Assembly: GCA_003978285.1 (NCBI GenBank)
Contig: QOAB01000145.1
Coordinates: 1 to 7,106 of the forward strand
Length of the DNA: 7,106 nt
From: Candidatus Thioglobus sp.
GTDB taxonomy: Bacteria > Pseudomonadota > Gammaproteobacteria > PS1 > Thioglobaceae
Direction: 5' to 3'
In this document: positions 1-6,829 of the stretch, in pieces
Layout: every line of letters begins with the position of its first letter
How positions within the stretch are numbered: position 1 is the first letter of the stretch
Notes under the pieces: generated by a model
Databases searched by the model: none
Seen by the model: only the letters and a program-made list of their open reading frames with translations
Told to the model about the DNA's origin: nothing
Program-made: the position numbers and the translations under genes

Positions 1-950
1 TAATCAAATCCTCCGACTCGATCTAATTTTAAAGAGTCATCATAGTGCATCCAAATACCAAAAGCTTTACCAATAATATACTCTTCTGGAACAAACCCCC
101 AGAAACGAGAATCACTACTACGGGCACGGTTATCACCCATGACGAAATAATGTCCGTCTGGAACCTTTAACTTAGGAGCGACTTGAGAATGCCCTTTTGG
201 ATCTAGCAATATATCATGCGGATTATTATCTAATAATTCACGTTTATGCTTAAACCCTGTCATTTTTACACCTGACTCAACACCTTGATAAAGACCCAAG
301 TCTTGATAAGCAATCTTTTCATCGTTAACACGCAAATGATCTGATGAATAACTAATAACGTCTCCTGGAAGACCTACAACACGCTTAATAAAATCAGCGC
401 CTTTGTAATCTGAATTTTTTTCATAATTTGGATATCTAAAGACAATGACATCACCTCGTTCTGGTTTTTTAAATTCTACGATTTTTTTATTAAGCACTGG
501 CAAACTAATGCCGTAATCAAACTTACTGACCAAAATAAAATCACCGGTTAACAAGGTTGGCATCATTGAGTTTGATGGAATCCTAAAAGGTTCAACCATA
601 AAACCTCTGAGTAAAAATACCAACAATAAAACAGGGTAGAATTCAGCGGACCATTGCACTAGCTTAGGTCGGGTTAAATATTTTTCTGACTTGTTAAACC
701 TTAAAAAACAAACAAAATAAAACCACTTACTAATAAAGGATTTATTTTTAGGCGTTGCTATTGATTCAGTTGATTCTTTTCCAAATAAAGCATCAACAAA
801 AACAATGATAAAAGCAATAACTAGAAATAATGCTAGATAAGAAGAGACGTCCCACGCAAAGAAAGGTGATGCATTTTCAATAGTCATAACAAAATAGTGG
901 GCAATTATAAAAAAAGTTATTATATAATAATTTCTTTTTATTAATTTCAT
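1..950 (-). CDS. lepB: Signal peptidase I (LepB), complete or lacking only the last base of its stop codon
   Basis: This inner-membrane serine protease removes signal peptides from exported preproteins at the periplasmic face. Read from the ATG at 950 it has 316 codons and ends in LDRVGGFD, followed by TA plus a base outside the window. Family members end at a similar point (E. coli ends RIGGIH), so this is probably a TAA or TAG stop. Visible motifs are IPSNSMMPTL with the nucleophile Ser128, FIKRVVGLPGD with the general base Lys189, and MGDNRARSSDSRFWGF around 271-286. The last differs from the usual GDNRDNS but keeps the supporting Ser and Asp. Hydrophobic segments lie near 38-54 and 103-118, with a Lys/Arg-rich cytoplasmic loop between them. 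The start is uncertain. The ATG at 950 adds a further hydrophobic segment (about 8-22) after a basic N-terminus; an in-frame ATG at 887 gives a 295-residue, two-helix protein. Neither has a visible Shine-Dalgarno site. Family assignment is very sure, start is not. Confidence 0.95.
   Translation of the reverse strand, partial: MKLIKRNYYIITFFIIAHYFVMTIENASPFFAWDVSSYLALFLVIAFIIVFVDALFGKESTESIATPKNKSFISKWFYFVCFLRFNKSEKYLTRPKLVQWSAEFYPVLLLVFLLRGFMVEPFRIPSNSMMPTLLTGDFILVSKFDYGISLPVLNKKIVEFKKPERGDVIVFRYPNYEKNSDYKGADFIKRVVGLPGDVISYSSDHLRVNDEKIAYQDLGLYQGVESGVKMTGFKHKRELLDNNPHDILLDPKGHSQVAPKLKVPDGHYFVMGDNRARSSDSRFWGFVPEEYIIGKAFGIWMHYDDSLKLDRVGGFD
923..928 (+). promoter_or_regulatory. Possible -10 element for the DsrC-like gene
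   Basis: A perfect TATAAT lies 37 bases before the ATG at 966, which would place a transcription start near 935. No good -35 is seen: the best is TGGGCA at 898-903 with a 19-base spacer. The stretch 901-950 is very AT-rich, so -10-like hexamers are expected by chance. TATAAT also occurs on the minus strand at 924-919 and 909-904, where either could serve lepB if that gene starts at 887. Low confidence. Confidence 0.3.
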
Positions 951-953
951 ATT

Positions 954-958
954 GGAGA
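954..958 (+). promoter_or_regulatory. Shine-Dalgarno site of the DsrC-like gene
   Basis: GGAGA with a 7-base spacer to the ATG at 966. This supports that start codon and shows the gene is set up for independent translation, unlike most genes of the facing operon. Confidence 0.8.
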
Positions 959-965
959 AAGTTAG

Positions 966-1292
966 ATGGCATTAGCTGATTTAGAAAGAGATGGACACGG
1001 TTACTTAGTAGACCTTAACGCATGGAACGAAGAGATTGCTCATGAGCTTGCAGAAGAAGAAGGTGTTAACCTTACTGATGAGAGCTTTAAATTAATCAAC
1101 TTCTTACGTGAGGAGTATGTCAATAATAACGCTAACCAACCTAATGAACGCAACATGGTTAAAGGTTTAAAAGCTGACTGGGATGGTAAATTAACCACTA
1201 AAGAACTATACACTCTATTCCCTAAAGGCCCTGCTAAGCAAGCAGGTAAAATTGCAGGCCTGCCTGAAACAAAACGTAAGGGTGGCTACTAA
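966..1292 (+). CDS. DsrC/TusE-family protein lacking both redox cysteines (RspA-like)
   Basis: This 108-residue protein has the length and layout of the DsrC/TusE/DsvC family: a GYLVDLNAW motif near the N-terminus (12-20), INFLREEY (44-51), and the C-terminal arm LFPKGPAKQAGKIAGLP (84-100). In DsrC the flexible arm carries two cysteines, one in AKQAC and one penultimate, which carry sulfur between sulfurtransferases and sulfite reductase. TusE keeps only the penultimate one. Here the arm cysteine position is Gly94 and the tail reads RKGGY, with Gly107 in the penultimate place; the protein has no cysteine anywhere. It therefore cannot be a sulfur carrier by the known mechanism. From memory of the literature, cysteine-less family members have been grouped as RspA, with a suggested regulatory role, so a binding or regulatory function is inferred. 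It is divergent from lepB and convergent with aroA, and is not in a dsr or tus cluster within this window. Start is set by GGAGA 7 bases upstream. Confidence 0.9.
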   Translation: MALADLERDGHGYLVDLNAWNEEIAHELAEEEGVNLTDESFKLINFLREEYVNNNANQPNERNMVKGLKADWDGKLTTKELYTLFPKGPAKQAGKIAGLPETKRKGGY

Positions 1293-1311
1293 GCACTCAT
1301 CCTTAAAAACT

Positions 1312-1339
1312 AAAAAGGCGCTCATTGAGCGCCTTTTTT
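1312..1339. terminator. Bidirectional rho-independent terminator
   Basis: A perfect GC-rich stem (GGCGCTC at 1317-1323 with GAGCGCC at 1327-1333, loop ATT) is flanked by five A on the left and six T on the right. On the plus strand it ends the DsrC-like transcript 20 bases after its stop. On the minus strand the A tract reads as a T tract, so it also ends the serC-aroA operon about 20 bases after the aroA stop. It sits in the 67-base gap between the two converging genes. Confidence 0.93.
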
Positions 1340-1359
1340 AATGTCTTGCAGCTATTTGT

Positions 1360-2661
1360 TTAAACTTCCACGATATCCATGCCGGCACTATTAGCCAGTG
1401 CGACAAAGTTTGGGAATGAAGTCATGACATTGTCCACACCGTCAATTTCGATTGCGTGTTCGCATCGTAAAGATGCCACAGCAAACGACATCGAAATTCG
1501 ATGATCATGGTGTGACTTGATTATTGCTGTTGGTTTTTGAAAAACACCACCTTGAATCTTAATACCGTCTTCTAACACTTCGTTTTCTATGCCCAAGATA
1601 GTTAGTCCGTCTGCCATTACTTGAATACGGTCAGATTCTTTTACCCTAAGCTCTCTTGCGCCCGTTAATATTGTTTCGCCCTGTGCACAACTTGCTGCAA
1701 TAAATACCGCTGGAAACTCATCAATTGCTAGTGGTACTAATGATTCTGGAATATGGATACCTTTTAATTCTGATGATTGAATACGTATATCGGCCAATAA
1801 CTCACCGCCAATTTCACGCTCATTTGACAGGGTTAGATTAGCACCCATGAGTTTAAGAATATCAATCACACCGGTGCGGGTTGGATTAACATTAACACCG
1901 GTTAAAGTTACATCAGCCTGTGGCGCAATAGCAGCTGCCACCATAAAGAAAGCAGAAGAAGATATATCACTTGGGACTTGAATCTCAGTGGCCGTTAATT
2001 CTCCACCACCGGTTAAACACATTTGATTATTATTCACACGCACATCATAACCCAAGCCTTTTAGCATGCGCTCAGTATGATCACGTGTGGGTGCTGGCTC
2101 AGTAACACAGGTATTGCCCTGTGCGTACAAACCCGCTAACAGCACACATGATTTCACTTGCGCAGATGCTACAGGAAGATCATAATGAATGCCTTTGAGT
2201 TGTTGTCCGCCTTTAATCTTAAGTGGTGGTTTGCCATCATCACTATCAATTATTGCACCCATCTCAGTCAATGGGTTAATCACCCTACCCATTGGACGCT
2301 TTGATAATGACTCATCACCAATTAATTCACAATCAAAATCTTGTGCAGCCAAGATACCTGACATAAGTCGAATAGAAGTACCAGAATTACCCAAATCAAG
2401 CGGTTTCGAAGGTTTCTTTAAGCCATTGATACCAACACCATGAATCGTCACATTATCGCCTTCACGCTCAATTTCAACACCCATTGCTTGAAACGCTTTT
2501 AAAGTAGACAGTGCATCTTCACCTTCTAAAAAACCAGTGACTTTGGTAATGCCTTTAGCAAGCGATCCCAGCATAATGGAACGATGGGAAATTGATTTGT
2601 CACCTGGTACTTTTAATTGACCTGATAATGAATGTGCCGGTTGGGCAATAAATTTACTCAT
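1360..2661 (-). CDS. aroA: 3-phosphoshikimate 1-carboxyvinyltransferase (EPSP synthase)
   Basis: This cytoplasmic enzyme joins phosphoenolpyruvate to shikimate 3-phosphate to make EPSP, the sixth shikimate-pathway step. At 433 residues it is full length. Visible motifs are GDKSISHRS (20-28, substrate Lys22, Ser23, Arg27), LGNSGTSIR (90-98, the PEP-site glycine at 94), SKRPMGR (120-126), SAQVK (166-170), RDHTE (193-197), IDEFP with catalytic Asp314 (313-317), RVKESDR (339-345) and DHR (386-388). The GDKS, SAQxK, RxHxE and NPTR combination is that of class II EPSP synthases, which differ from the E. coli class I type. It is the last gene of the operon, 11 bases after tyrA with only a weak AAAAAG-like ribosome site. 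It is not fused to tyrA, unlike in Pseudomonas-type genomes, and is followed by a terminator, not by cmk-rpsA. Confidence 0.97.
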   Translation of the reverse strand: MSKFIAQPAHSLSGQLKVPGDKSISHRSIMLGSLAKGITKVTGFLEGEDALSTLKAFQAMGVEIEREGDNVTIHGVGINGLKKPSKPLDLGNSGTSIRLMSGILAAQDFDCELIGDESLSKRPMGRVINPLTEMGAIIDSDDGKPPLKIKGGQQLKGIHYDLPVASAQVKSCVLLAGLYAQGNTCVTEPAPTRDHTERMLKGLGYDVRVNNNQMCLTGGGELTATEIQVPSDISSSAFFMVAAAIAPQADVTLTGVNVNPTRTGVIDILKLMGANLTLSNEREIGGELLADIRIQSSELKGIHIPESLVPLAIDEFPAVFIAASCAQGETILTGARELRVKESDRIQVMADGLTILGIENEVLEDGIKIQGGVFQKPTAIIKSHHDHRISMSFAVASLRCEHAIEIDGVDNVMTSFPNFVALANSAGMDIVEV

Positions 2662-2672
2662 ATACTTTTTAA

Positions 2673-3527
2673 TTAATCTTTAATCCAATCATCTCGTGCA
2701 GATTTAGCCTCGACAAATAACTTTTCTAACGCTTCTGATTGATTATTTTCAATCAAGTTTGACAACTTATCTAGTGCTTGTTGGTAGCCCTTAATATGCT
2801 TCACAATATCTGTAGAATTATTAAGACAGATGTCACGCCACATAACAGCATCAGACGAGGCAATACGTGAAAAATCTTTAAACCCGCCTGCTGCATAATC
2901 ACACGCATCAGGATTGTTGGTAACCAAATAGTTCATTAATCCAAAAGCCAGCATATGTGGCAAATGTGAAGTCATTGCTAATAAATCATCATGTTTTTGA
3001 TGTGTCATTGTTTCTACTCGTGCTCCTAATATTTGCCATAGTCCAGACACCGCTTCTATTGCTTGTGTGTCGGCATTGTCTTCGGGTGTGAGAATAACAC
3101 GTTTATTATCAAACAACGCGCCATCACTGGCTTCTACACCGCTTTTTTCCTTGCCTGCAATTGGGTGCGCAGGTATAAATCTTGTGGGCACTTTGCCAAA
3201 TACTTTTTTTGCAATATCAATCACGCTACCCTTGGTACTACCTACATCTGAAATAATTACTGCATCAGTGATATGTGGTTTGATAAGTTCTAAAACAGCG
3301 CCAAAACTATCCACAGGTGTGGCGATTAATACCATATCTACATTTTGTAATGCAGTTGCAATATCCAAGCTGTACTCATCAATAACACCGAGTGATTTGG
3401 CTTTAATCAAACTGTCTTCATGACGACCAAAACCAACAATGGTTTGTACTTGATTGGCTTGTTTTAATCCTGCGGCAAATGAGCCACCAATTAGTCCAAC
3501 ACCAATAATACAAATTTTATCTATCAT
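2673..3527 (-). CDS. tyrA: Prephenate dehydrogenase, monofunctional
   Basis: Oxidatively decarboxylates prephenate to 4-hydroxyphenylpyruvate (or arogenate to tyrosine) with NAD(P)+. This 284-residue protein has an N-terminal Rossmann fold with IGVGLIGGS (8-16) and SDVGSTKG (93-100), then AHPIAGKEKSG (120-130), TSHLPHML (186-193, catalytic-type His188) and GGFKDFSRIASSD (214-226, Arg221), ending in a helical dimerisation region. It has neither the chorismate mutase domain of enteric TyrA nor a C-terminal ACT domain, so tyrosine feedback through an added domain is not visible. Its start overlaps the hisC stop as ATGA, with no Shine-Dalgarno site, so translation is probably coupled to hisC. Whether prephenate or arogenate is preferred cannot be read from the sequence with certainty. 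Confidence 0.95.
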   Translation of the reverse strand: MIDKICIIGVGLIGGSFAAGLKQANQVQTIVGFGRHEDSLIKAKSLGVIDEYSLDIATALQNVDMVLIATPVDSFGAVLELIKPHITDAVIISDVGSTKGSVIDIAKKVFGKVPTRFIPAHPIAGKEKSGVEASDGALFDNKRVILTPEDNADTQAIEAVSGLWQILGARVETMTHQKHDDLLAMTSHLPHMLAFGLMNYLVTNNPDACDYAAGGFKDFSRIASSDAVMWRDICLNNSTDIVKHIKGYQQALDKLSNLIENNQSEALEKLFVEAKSARDDWIKD

Positions 3528-4588
3528 AAAACTGATTTTAACGCATCAAGAAATGTTTCATTCTCGTTTCGAGTGCCGACCGAAACTCGCAAGTAGCCTT
3601 GCATTTCAACAGGACGCACAATAAAACCTTTTTCTAATAATTTTTGATAAATCACTCCAGCATCTGTCACTTTCACTGCAATAAAATTTGCATGTGATGG
3701 GATGTAAGATAGGCCTAAACGTTTAAACCCTTGCGAGAGTTGTAATAAACCATTTTTATTTGCAGTCACTGATCTAACCAAAAATGCCTCATCAACAATA
3801 GCAGCTGTCGCAGCGCTTTGTGCAATATGATTAACATTAAACGGCTGACGAATACGATTTAAATAATCTGCAATTTCAGGGTTAGAAATAGAATAACCCA
3901 CCCTTAAACCGGCTAAACCATAGGCTTTAGAAAATGTACGGGTAATAATCAAATTATCGAACTCATTTAGCCATCCAATCGATAAATCGGCAGTATCTAA
4001 ATACTCAATATAAGCTTGATCTAGTACCACAATAACCGAGCTCGGTACCTTAGATAAAAATGCATAAATCGCGTCATCACTCAGTAGTGTGCCTGTTGGA
4101 TTGTTCGGGTTCGCAATAAAAACTAGCTTGGTGTTATCCGTAATTGATGCAAGCATTGCATTCAAATCATGGCCAAAATCATTAGCAGGTGTTACAACTG
4201 CTGTCGCACCTAAGGCCTGAGTAACTAACGGATAAACCACAAAAGCAAACTGTGAAAAAACCACCTCGTCTTTTGCCTGGCACACGTAAGCTCTAGCCAC
4301 TAATTCTAAAATATCATTTGAACCATTACCCAGGGTAATACCATCAGCTGTAACCGATAAATGCGTAGCAATCGCTCGTTTAAGTTCAAAGCCATTACCA
4401 TCTGGATATCGGCTAATTTCACTGCTGGCTAATTGTATCGCTTCTAACGCCTTAGGCCCTGGACCCAAAGGGTTTTCATTACTGGCAAGTTTAACCACGT
4501 GATCCAAACCCAGCTCACGCTGTAACTCGCTAATAGGCTTGCCTCCCTGATACGGACTCAGGGAAAGAATAGACTCACAAACACTCAT
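3524..4588 (-). CDS. hisC: Histidinol-phosphate/aromatic aminotransferase (HisC type)
   Basis: A 354-residue class I/II fold, PLP-dependent aminotransferase. Visible residues are the N-terminal LSPYQGGKPI (10-19), LASNENPLGP (34-43), the phosphate-cup GNGSND (87-92), NPNNPTG (160-166), Asp190 and Tyr193 that hold the cofactor, the PLP-binding Lys221 in RTFSKAYGLAGLR, Arg229, and Arg334 for the substrate carboxylate. The family converts imidazole-acetol phosphate to histidinol phosphate. Copies placed between pheA and tyrA, often called hisC2 or hisHb, are known or thought to transaminate phenylpyruvate and 4-hydroxyphenylpyruvate too. Context therefore favours a role in the last step of Phe and Tyr synthesis; whether it is the only HisC of the cell cannot be seen. 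It overlaps pheA upstream and tyrA downstream by four bases each (ATGA) and has no Shine-Dalgarno site, which suggests translational coupling. Confidence 0.93.
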   Translation of the reverse strand: MSVCESILSLSPYQGGKPISELQRELGLDHVVKLASNENPLGPGPKALEAIQLASSEISRYPDGNGFELKRAIATHLSVTADGITLGNGSNDILELVARAYVCQAKDEVVFSQFAFVVYPLVTQALGATAVVTPANDFGHDLNAMLASITDNTKLVFIANPNNPTGTLLSDDAIYAFLSKVPSSVIVVLDQAYIEYLDTADLSIGWLNEFDNLIITRTFSKAYGLAGLRVGYSISNPEIADYLNRIRQPFNVNHIAQSAATAAIVDEAFLVRSVTANKNGLLQLSQGFKRLGLSYIPSHANFIAVKVTDAGVIYQKLLEKGFIVRPVEMQGYLRVSVGTRNENETFLDALKSVL

Positions 4589-5664
4589 AAAACGGCGACT
4601 GGATAAGAACCTAAAATATCAACTTTTAGCACTGTATCGGCAACTTTTTCTAATGCAATTTGCACTTGTGTTTCTTGTTGATGACCTTCAATATCAATCA
4701 GAAATAAATATTCCCATTTCACCCCAGGAATTGGATGGCGTGCCAATTGCAAGATATTAATATCTTGCTCCTTGAAAGGTGCAAGCAAATCTAACAAAGC
4801 GCCAGACTCATGTTTAGTAACCACTAAAATTGATGTTTTGTCTTTACCTGAAGGTGCAACTTCTTCATTAGCTAACACTAAGAAGCGTGTGACATTGCCA
4901 GTTTTGTCTTCAATATTTTTAGCTACTCGCTCCAATCCGTACAGGCTTAAAGCTGCCTCCGATGCAATCGCTGCTGCATGTGGTTCATCTTTGACAATAC
5001 GTGCCGCTAATGCATTGGATGCCACTGGCTTGAGCTCAGCATTTGGATAATGATTACTTAACCAACGCTGGCACTGATCAAGCGCTTGTTGATGCGCATA
5101 AATCACCTTAATTTCTTGCGCTTGATCCGCCATCATTAATTGATGTTGGATTGAAATCTCAACCTCACCACAAATCTTTAAACCTTGAGAATACAACATG
5201 TCAACTGTACCACCAATTACACCATTTGAAGAATTTTCAATCGGCACAACGCCATAATGCGCATTGCCTTTTTCAACTTGATGGAAAATCTCATCAATAC
5301 TACCGCAATCTAGTGTCGATACTGCATGGCCGAAATGCTTTAGGGCCGCTTCTTGTGTGAAGGTTCCTTCAGGTCCTAAATAAGCAACATTAAGAGGTTG
5401 TTCTAATGCTAAACAGGCAGACATAATCTCACGGAAAATGTGCGCCATATCCTTATCTTTAAGCAAATTATCGTTACGATCAATAATCTTACGTAACACT
5501 TGAGCTTCACGTTCAGGACGGTAAAAAACACTTTGATCCTCAGAAGCTTTTTTAACTTCAGCTACAGTCGAGGCAAGCTGAGCACGAGCGCCGATGAGCG
5601 ACTGGATTTCTTTATCCAGCGCATCGATCTCAACCCTCAGTTCATCCAGTGTTTTTTTAGCCAT
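4585..5664 (-). CDS. pheA: Bifunctional chorismate mutase/prephenate dehydratase (P-protein)
   Basis: Converts chorismate to prephenate and then to phenylpyruvate, the committed route to phenylalanine. Three domains are visible in 359 residues. An AroQ chorismate mutase (about 1-90) has Arg10, Arg27, the FYRPEREAQVL helix (47-57) and MSACLALEQP. A prephenate dehydratase domain (about 92-266) has YLGPEGTFTQEAA, VVPIENSSNGVIGGT (139-153) and the catalytic GNVTRFLV (256-263). A C-terminal ACT domain (about 278-355) has ESGALLDLL (286-294) and WEYLFLIDIEGH (317-328). Both catalytic domains look intact. The ACT phenylalanine-binding motif ESRP is not kept: the aligned residues are Ala308, Arg309, His310 and Pro311, so feedback inhibition may be weakened. 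The gene begins 7 bases after serA; an AGAGG lies about 13 bases before the ATG, which is longer than ideal. Confidence 0.97.
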   Translation of the reverse strand: MAKKTLDELRVEIDALDKEIQSLIGARAQLASTVAEVKKASEDQSVFYRPEREAQVLRKIIDRNDNLLKDKDMAHIFREIMSACLALEQPLNVAYLGPEGTFTQEAALKHFGHAVSTLDCGSIDEIFHQVEKGNAHYGVVPIENSSNGVIGGTVDMLYSQGLKICGEVEISIQHQLMMADQAQEIKVIYAHQQALDQCQRWLSNHYPNAELKPVASNALAARIVKDEPHAAAIASEAALSLYGLERVAKNIEDKTGNVTRFLVLANEEVAPSGKDKTSILVVTKHESGALLDLLAPFKEQDINILQLARHPIPGVKWEYLFLIDIEGHQQETQVQIALEKVADTVLKVDILGSYPVAVL

Positions 5665-5671
5665 TTTCTGT

Positions 5672-6829
5672 CTAAAGACCTCTTACTGTTAAGACGCCTT
5701 TAATCTGTTTTAAATTATCGATTACTGTATCAGAAATTTCGCTTTCTAGGTCAATTAAAGTATAGGCAACCTCGTCTCTTGATTTGTTCAACATGTCAAC
5801 AATATTTGCACCAGCATCAGCAACTGCTGTTGAAATTTGACCCACCATATTAGGGATATTTTTATGCGTAATTGCTAAACGTTCTTTACCTGCTCTTGGC
5901 ATTCTTGCTTCTGGGAAATTTACCGAGTTTGAAATATTGCCATTTTCAAGGTAATCTTTAATTTGGTTTGCGACCATAATCGCACAATTATCTTCTGCTT
6001 CAGCTGTTGATGCGCCTAAATGAGGCAGTGCAATCACGCGCTCATGGTTCTTCTTATCATCAATTGGGAAGTCCGTTACGTAGTATTTAACTTTGCCGGC
6101 TTCAAGTGCAGTGATTAATGCATCTTCGTCAATAATACCATCGCGTGCAAAATTAAGAATCGTTGCACCTTCTGGTAATAAAGCAATACGCTCTTCGTTT
6201 AATAGGTTCTTAGTGCCTTCTACTAACGGCACGTGAAATGAAACGAAATCACTTTGTGAGAATAATTCATCAACACTCAGTGCTTGCTCAACATCTGCAG
6301 ATAATTTCCAAGCACTTTTAATGGTGATTGATGGATCAAAGCCAATAACTTTCATACCAAGTGCGTGTGCTGCATTGGCAATTTGCACACCAATTGCACC
6401 TAGGCCAACAATGCCGAGTGTCTTACCTGGTAATTCTGAACCAGCATAATTTTTCTTACCATCTTCAATCGCAGTTTTTAAGTTATCAAGCGGTAAGCCG
6501 TTAACATAATGCCAAGCCTGACAAATGTTACGACTAGACAACAACATAGAGCTGATTACCAATTCTTTTACTGCGTTGGCATTAGCGCCGGGTGCGTTGA
6601 AAACCACCACACCTTTGTCGCTCATTTTATCCAGTGGAATGTTATTAACACCAGCGCCTGCACGACCAACAGCCTTTAAATTATCACCAATTTCCATGTC
6701 ATGCATTTTGGCACTACGTACCAAAATCGCATCAGGATTAGTTACTTCAGAAGCCACTTCGTAACCCTCTCTAGGTAATCTTTCTAAACCAACCGGCGAA
6801 ATATTGTTAAGTGTTTGTATCTTGATCAT
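5672..6829 (-). CDS. serA: D-3-phosphoglycerate dehydrogenase, short ACT type
   Basis: Oxidises 3-phosphoglycerate to 3-phosphohydroxypyruvate with NAD+, the first step of serine synthesis. This 385-residue protein is shorter than the ~530-residue form and lacks the ASB domain between the catalytic core and the ACT domain. Visible are GRAGAGVNNIPLDKM (55-69), NAPGANANAVKELV (78-91), the nucleotide-binding GLGAIG (142-147), the active-site Arg229 in NFARDGIIDEDAL and His270 in LPHLGAST. The catalytic Glu expected after YVTDFP appears replaced by Asp257 or Asp258. The ACT domain (about 317-385) keeps residues matching the E. coli serine-binding His, Asn and Asn (His322, Asn324, Asn342), so serine inhibition is plausible. 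The start overlaps the serC stop as TAATG, with AGGA at 6842-6839, nine bases upstream, inside serC. Confidence 0.95.
   Translation of the reverse strand: MIKIQTLNNISPVGLERLPREGYEVASEVTNPDAILVRSAKMHDMEIGDNLKAVGRAGAGVNNIPLDKMSDKGVVVFNAPGANANAVKELVISSMLLSSRNICQAWHYVNGLPLDNLKTAIEDGKKNYAGSELPGKTLGIVGLGAIGVQIANAAHALGMKVIGFDPSITIKSAWKLSADVEQALSVDELFSQSDFVSFHVPLVEGTKNLLNEERIALLPEGATILNFARDGIIDEDALITALEAGKVKYYVTDFPIDDKKNHERVIALPHLGASTAEAEDNCAIMVANQIKDYLENGNISNSVNFPEARMPRAGKERLAITHKNIPNMVGQISTAVADAGANIVDMLNKSRDEVAYTLIDLESEISDTVIDNLKQIKGVLTVRGL

Noticed and set aside
2189..2443. Plus-strand open frame of 84 codons
   Set aside because: Lies wholly antisense to aroA, has no recognisable protein features, and the aroA frame carries all the conserved motifs.
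3067..3423. Plus-strand open frame of 118 codons
   Set aside because: Antisense to tyrA across its Rossmann domain; low-complexity hydrophobic composition typical of a shadow frame.
4038..4049. GAGCTCGGTACC, identical to a stretch of a common cloning-vector polylinker
   Set aside because: It lies in frame within hisC and encodes the ordinary KVPSSV segment; flanking bases do not match vector sequence. A chance match, not contamination.
4544..4564. Perfect 7-base inverted repeat (TCCCTGA, 7-base loop, TCAGGGA) just inside the 5' end of hisC
   Set aside because: It encodes the conserved LSPYQGG motif, has no T tract, and repeats of this size are expected by chance in 7 kb. A weak effect on hisC translation cannot be excluded.
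4772..5050. Plus-strand open frame of 92 codons
   Set aside because: Antisense to the pheA dehydratase and ACT domains, with no family features or ribosome site.
6525..6764. Plus-strand open frame of 79 codons
   Set aside because: Antisense to the conserved N-terminal part of serA; a shadow of that gene.
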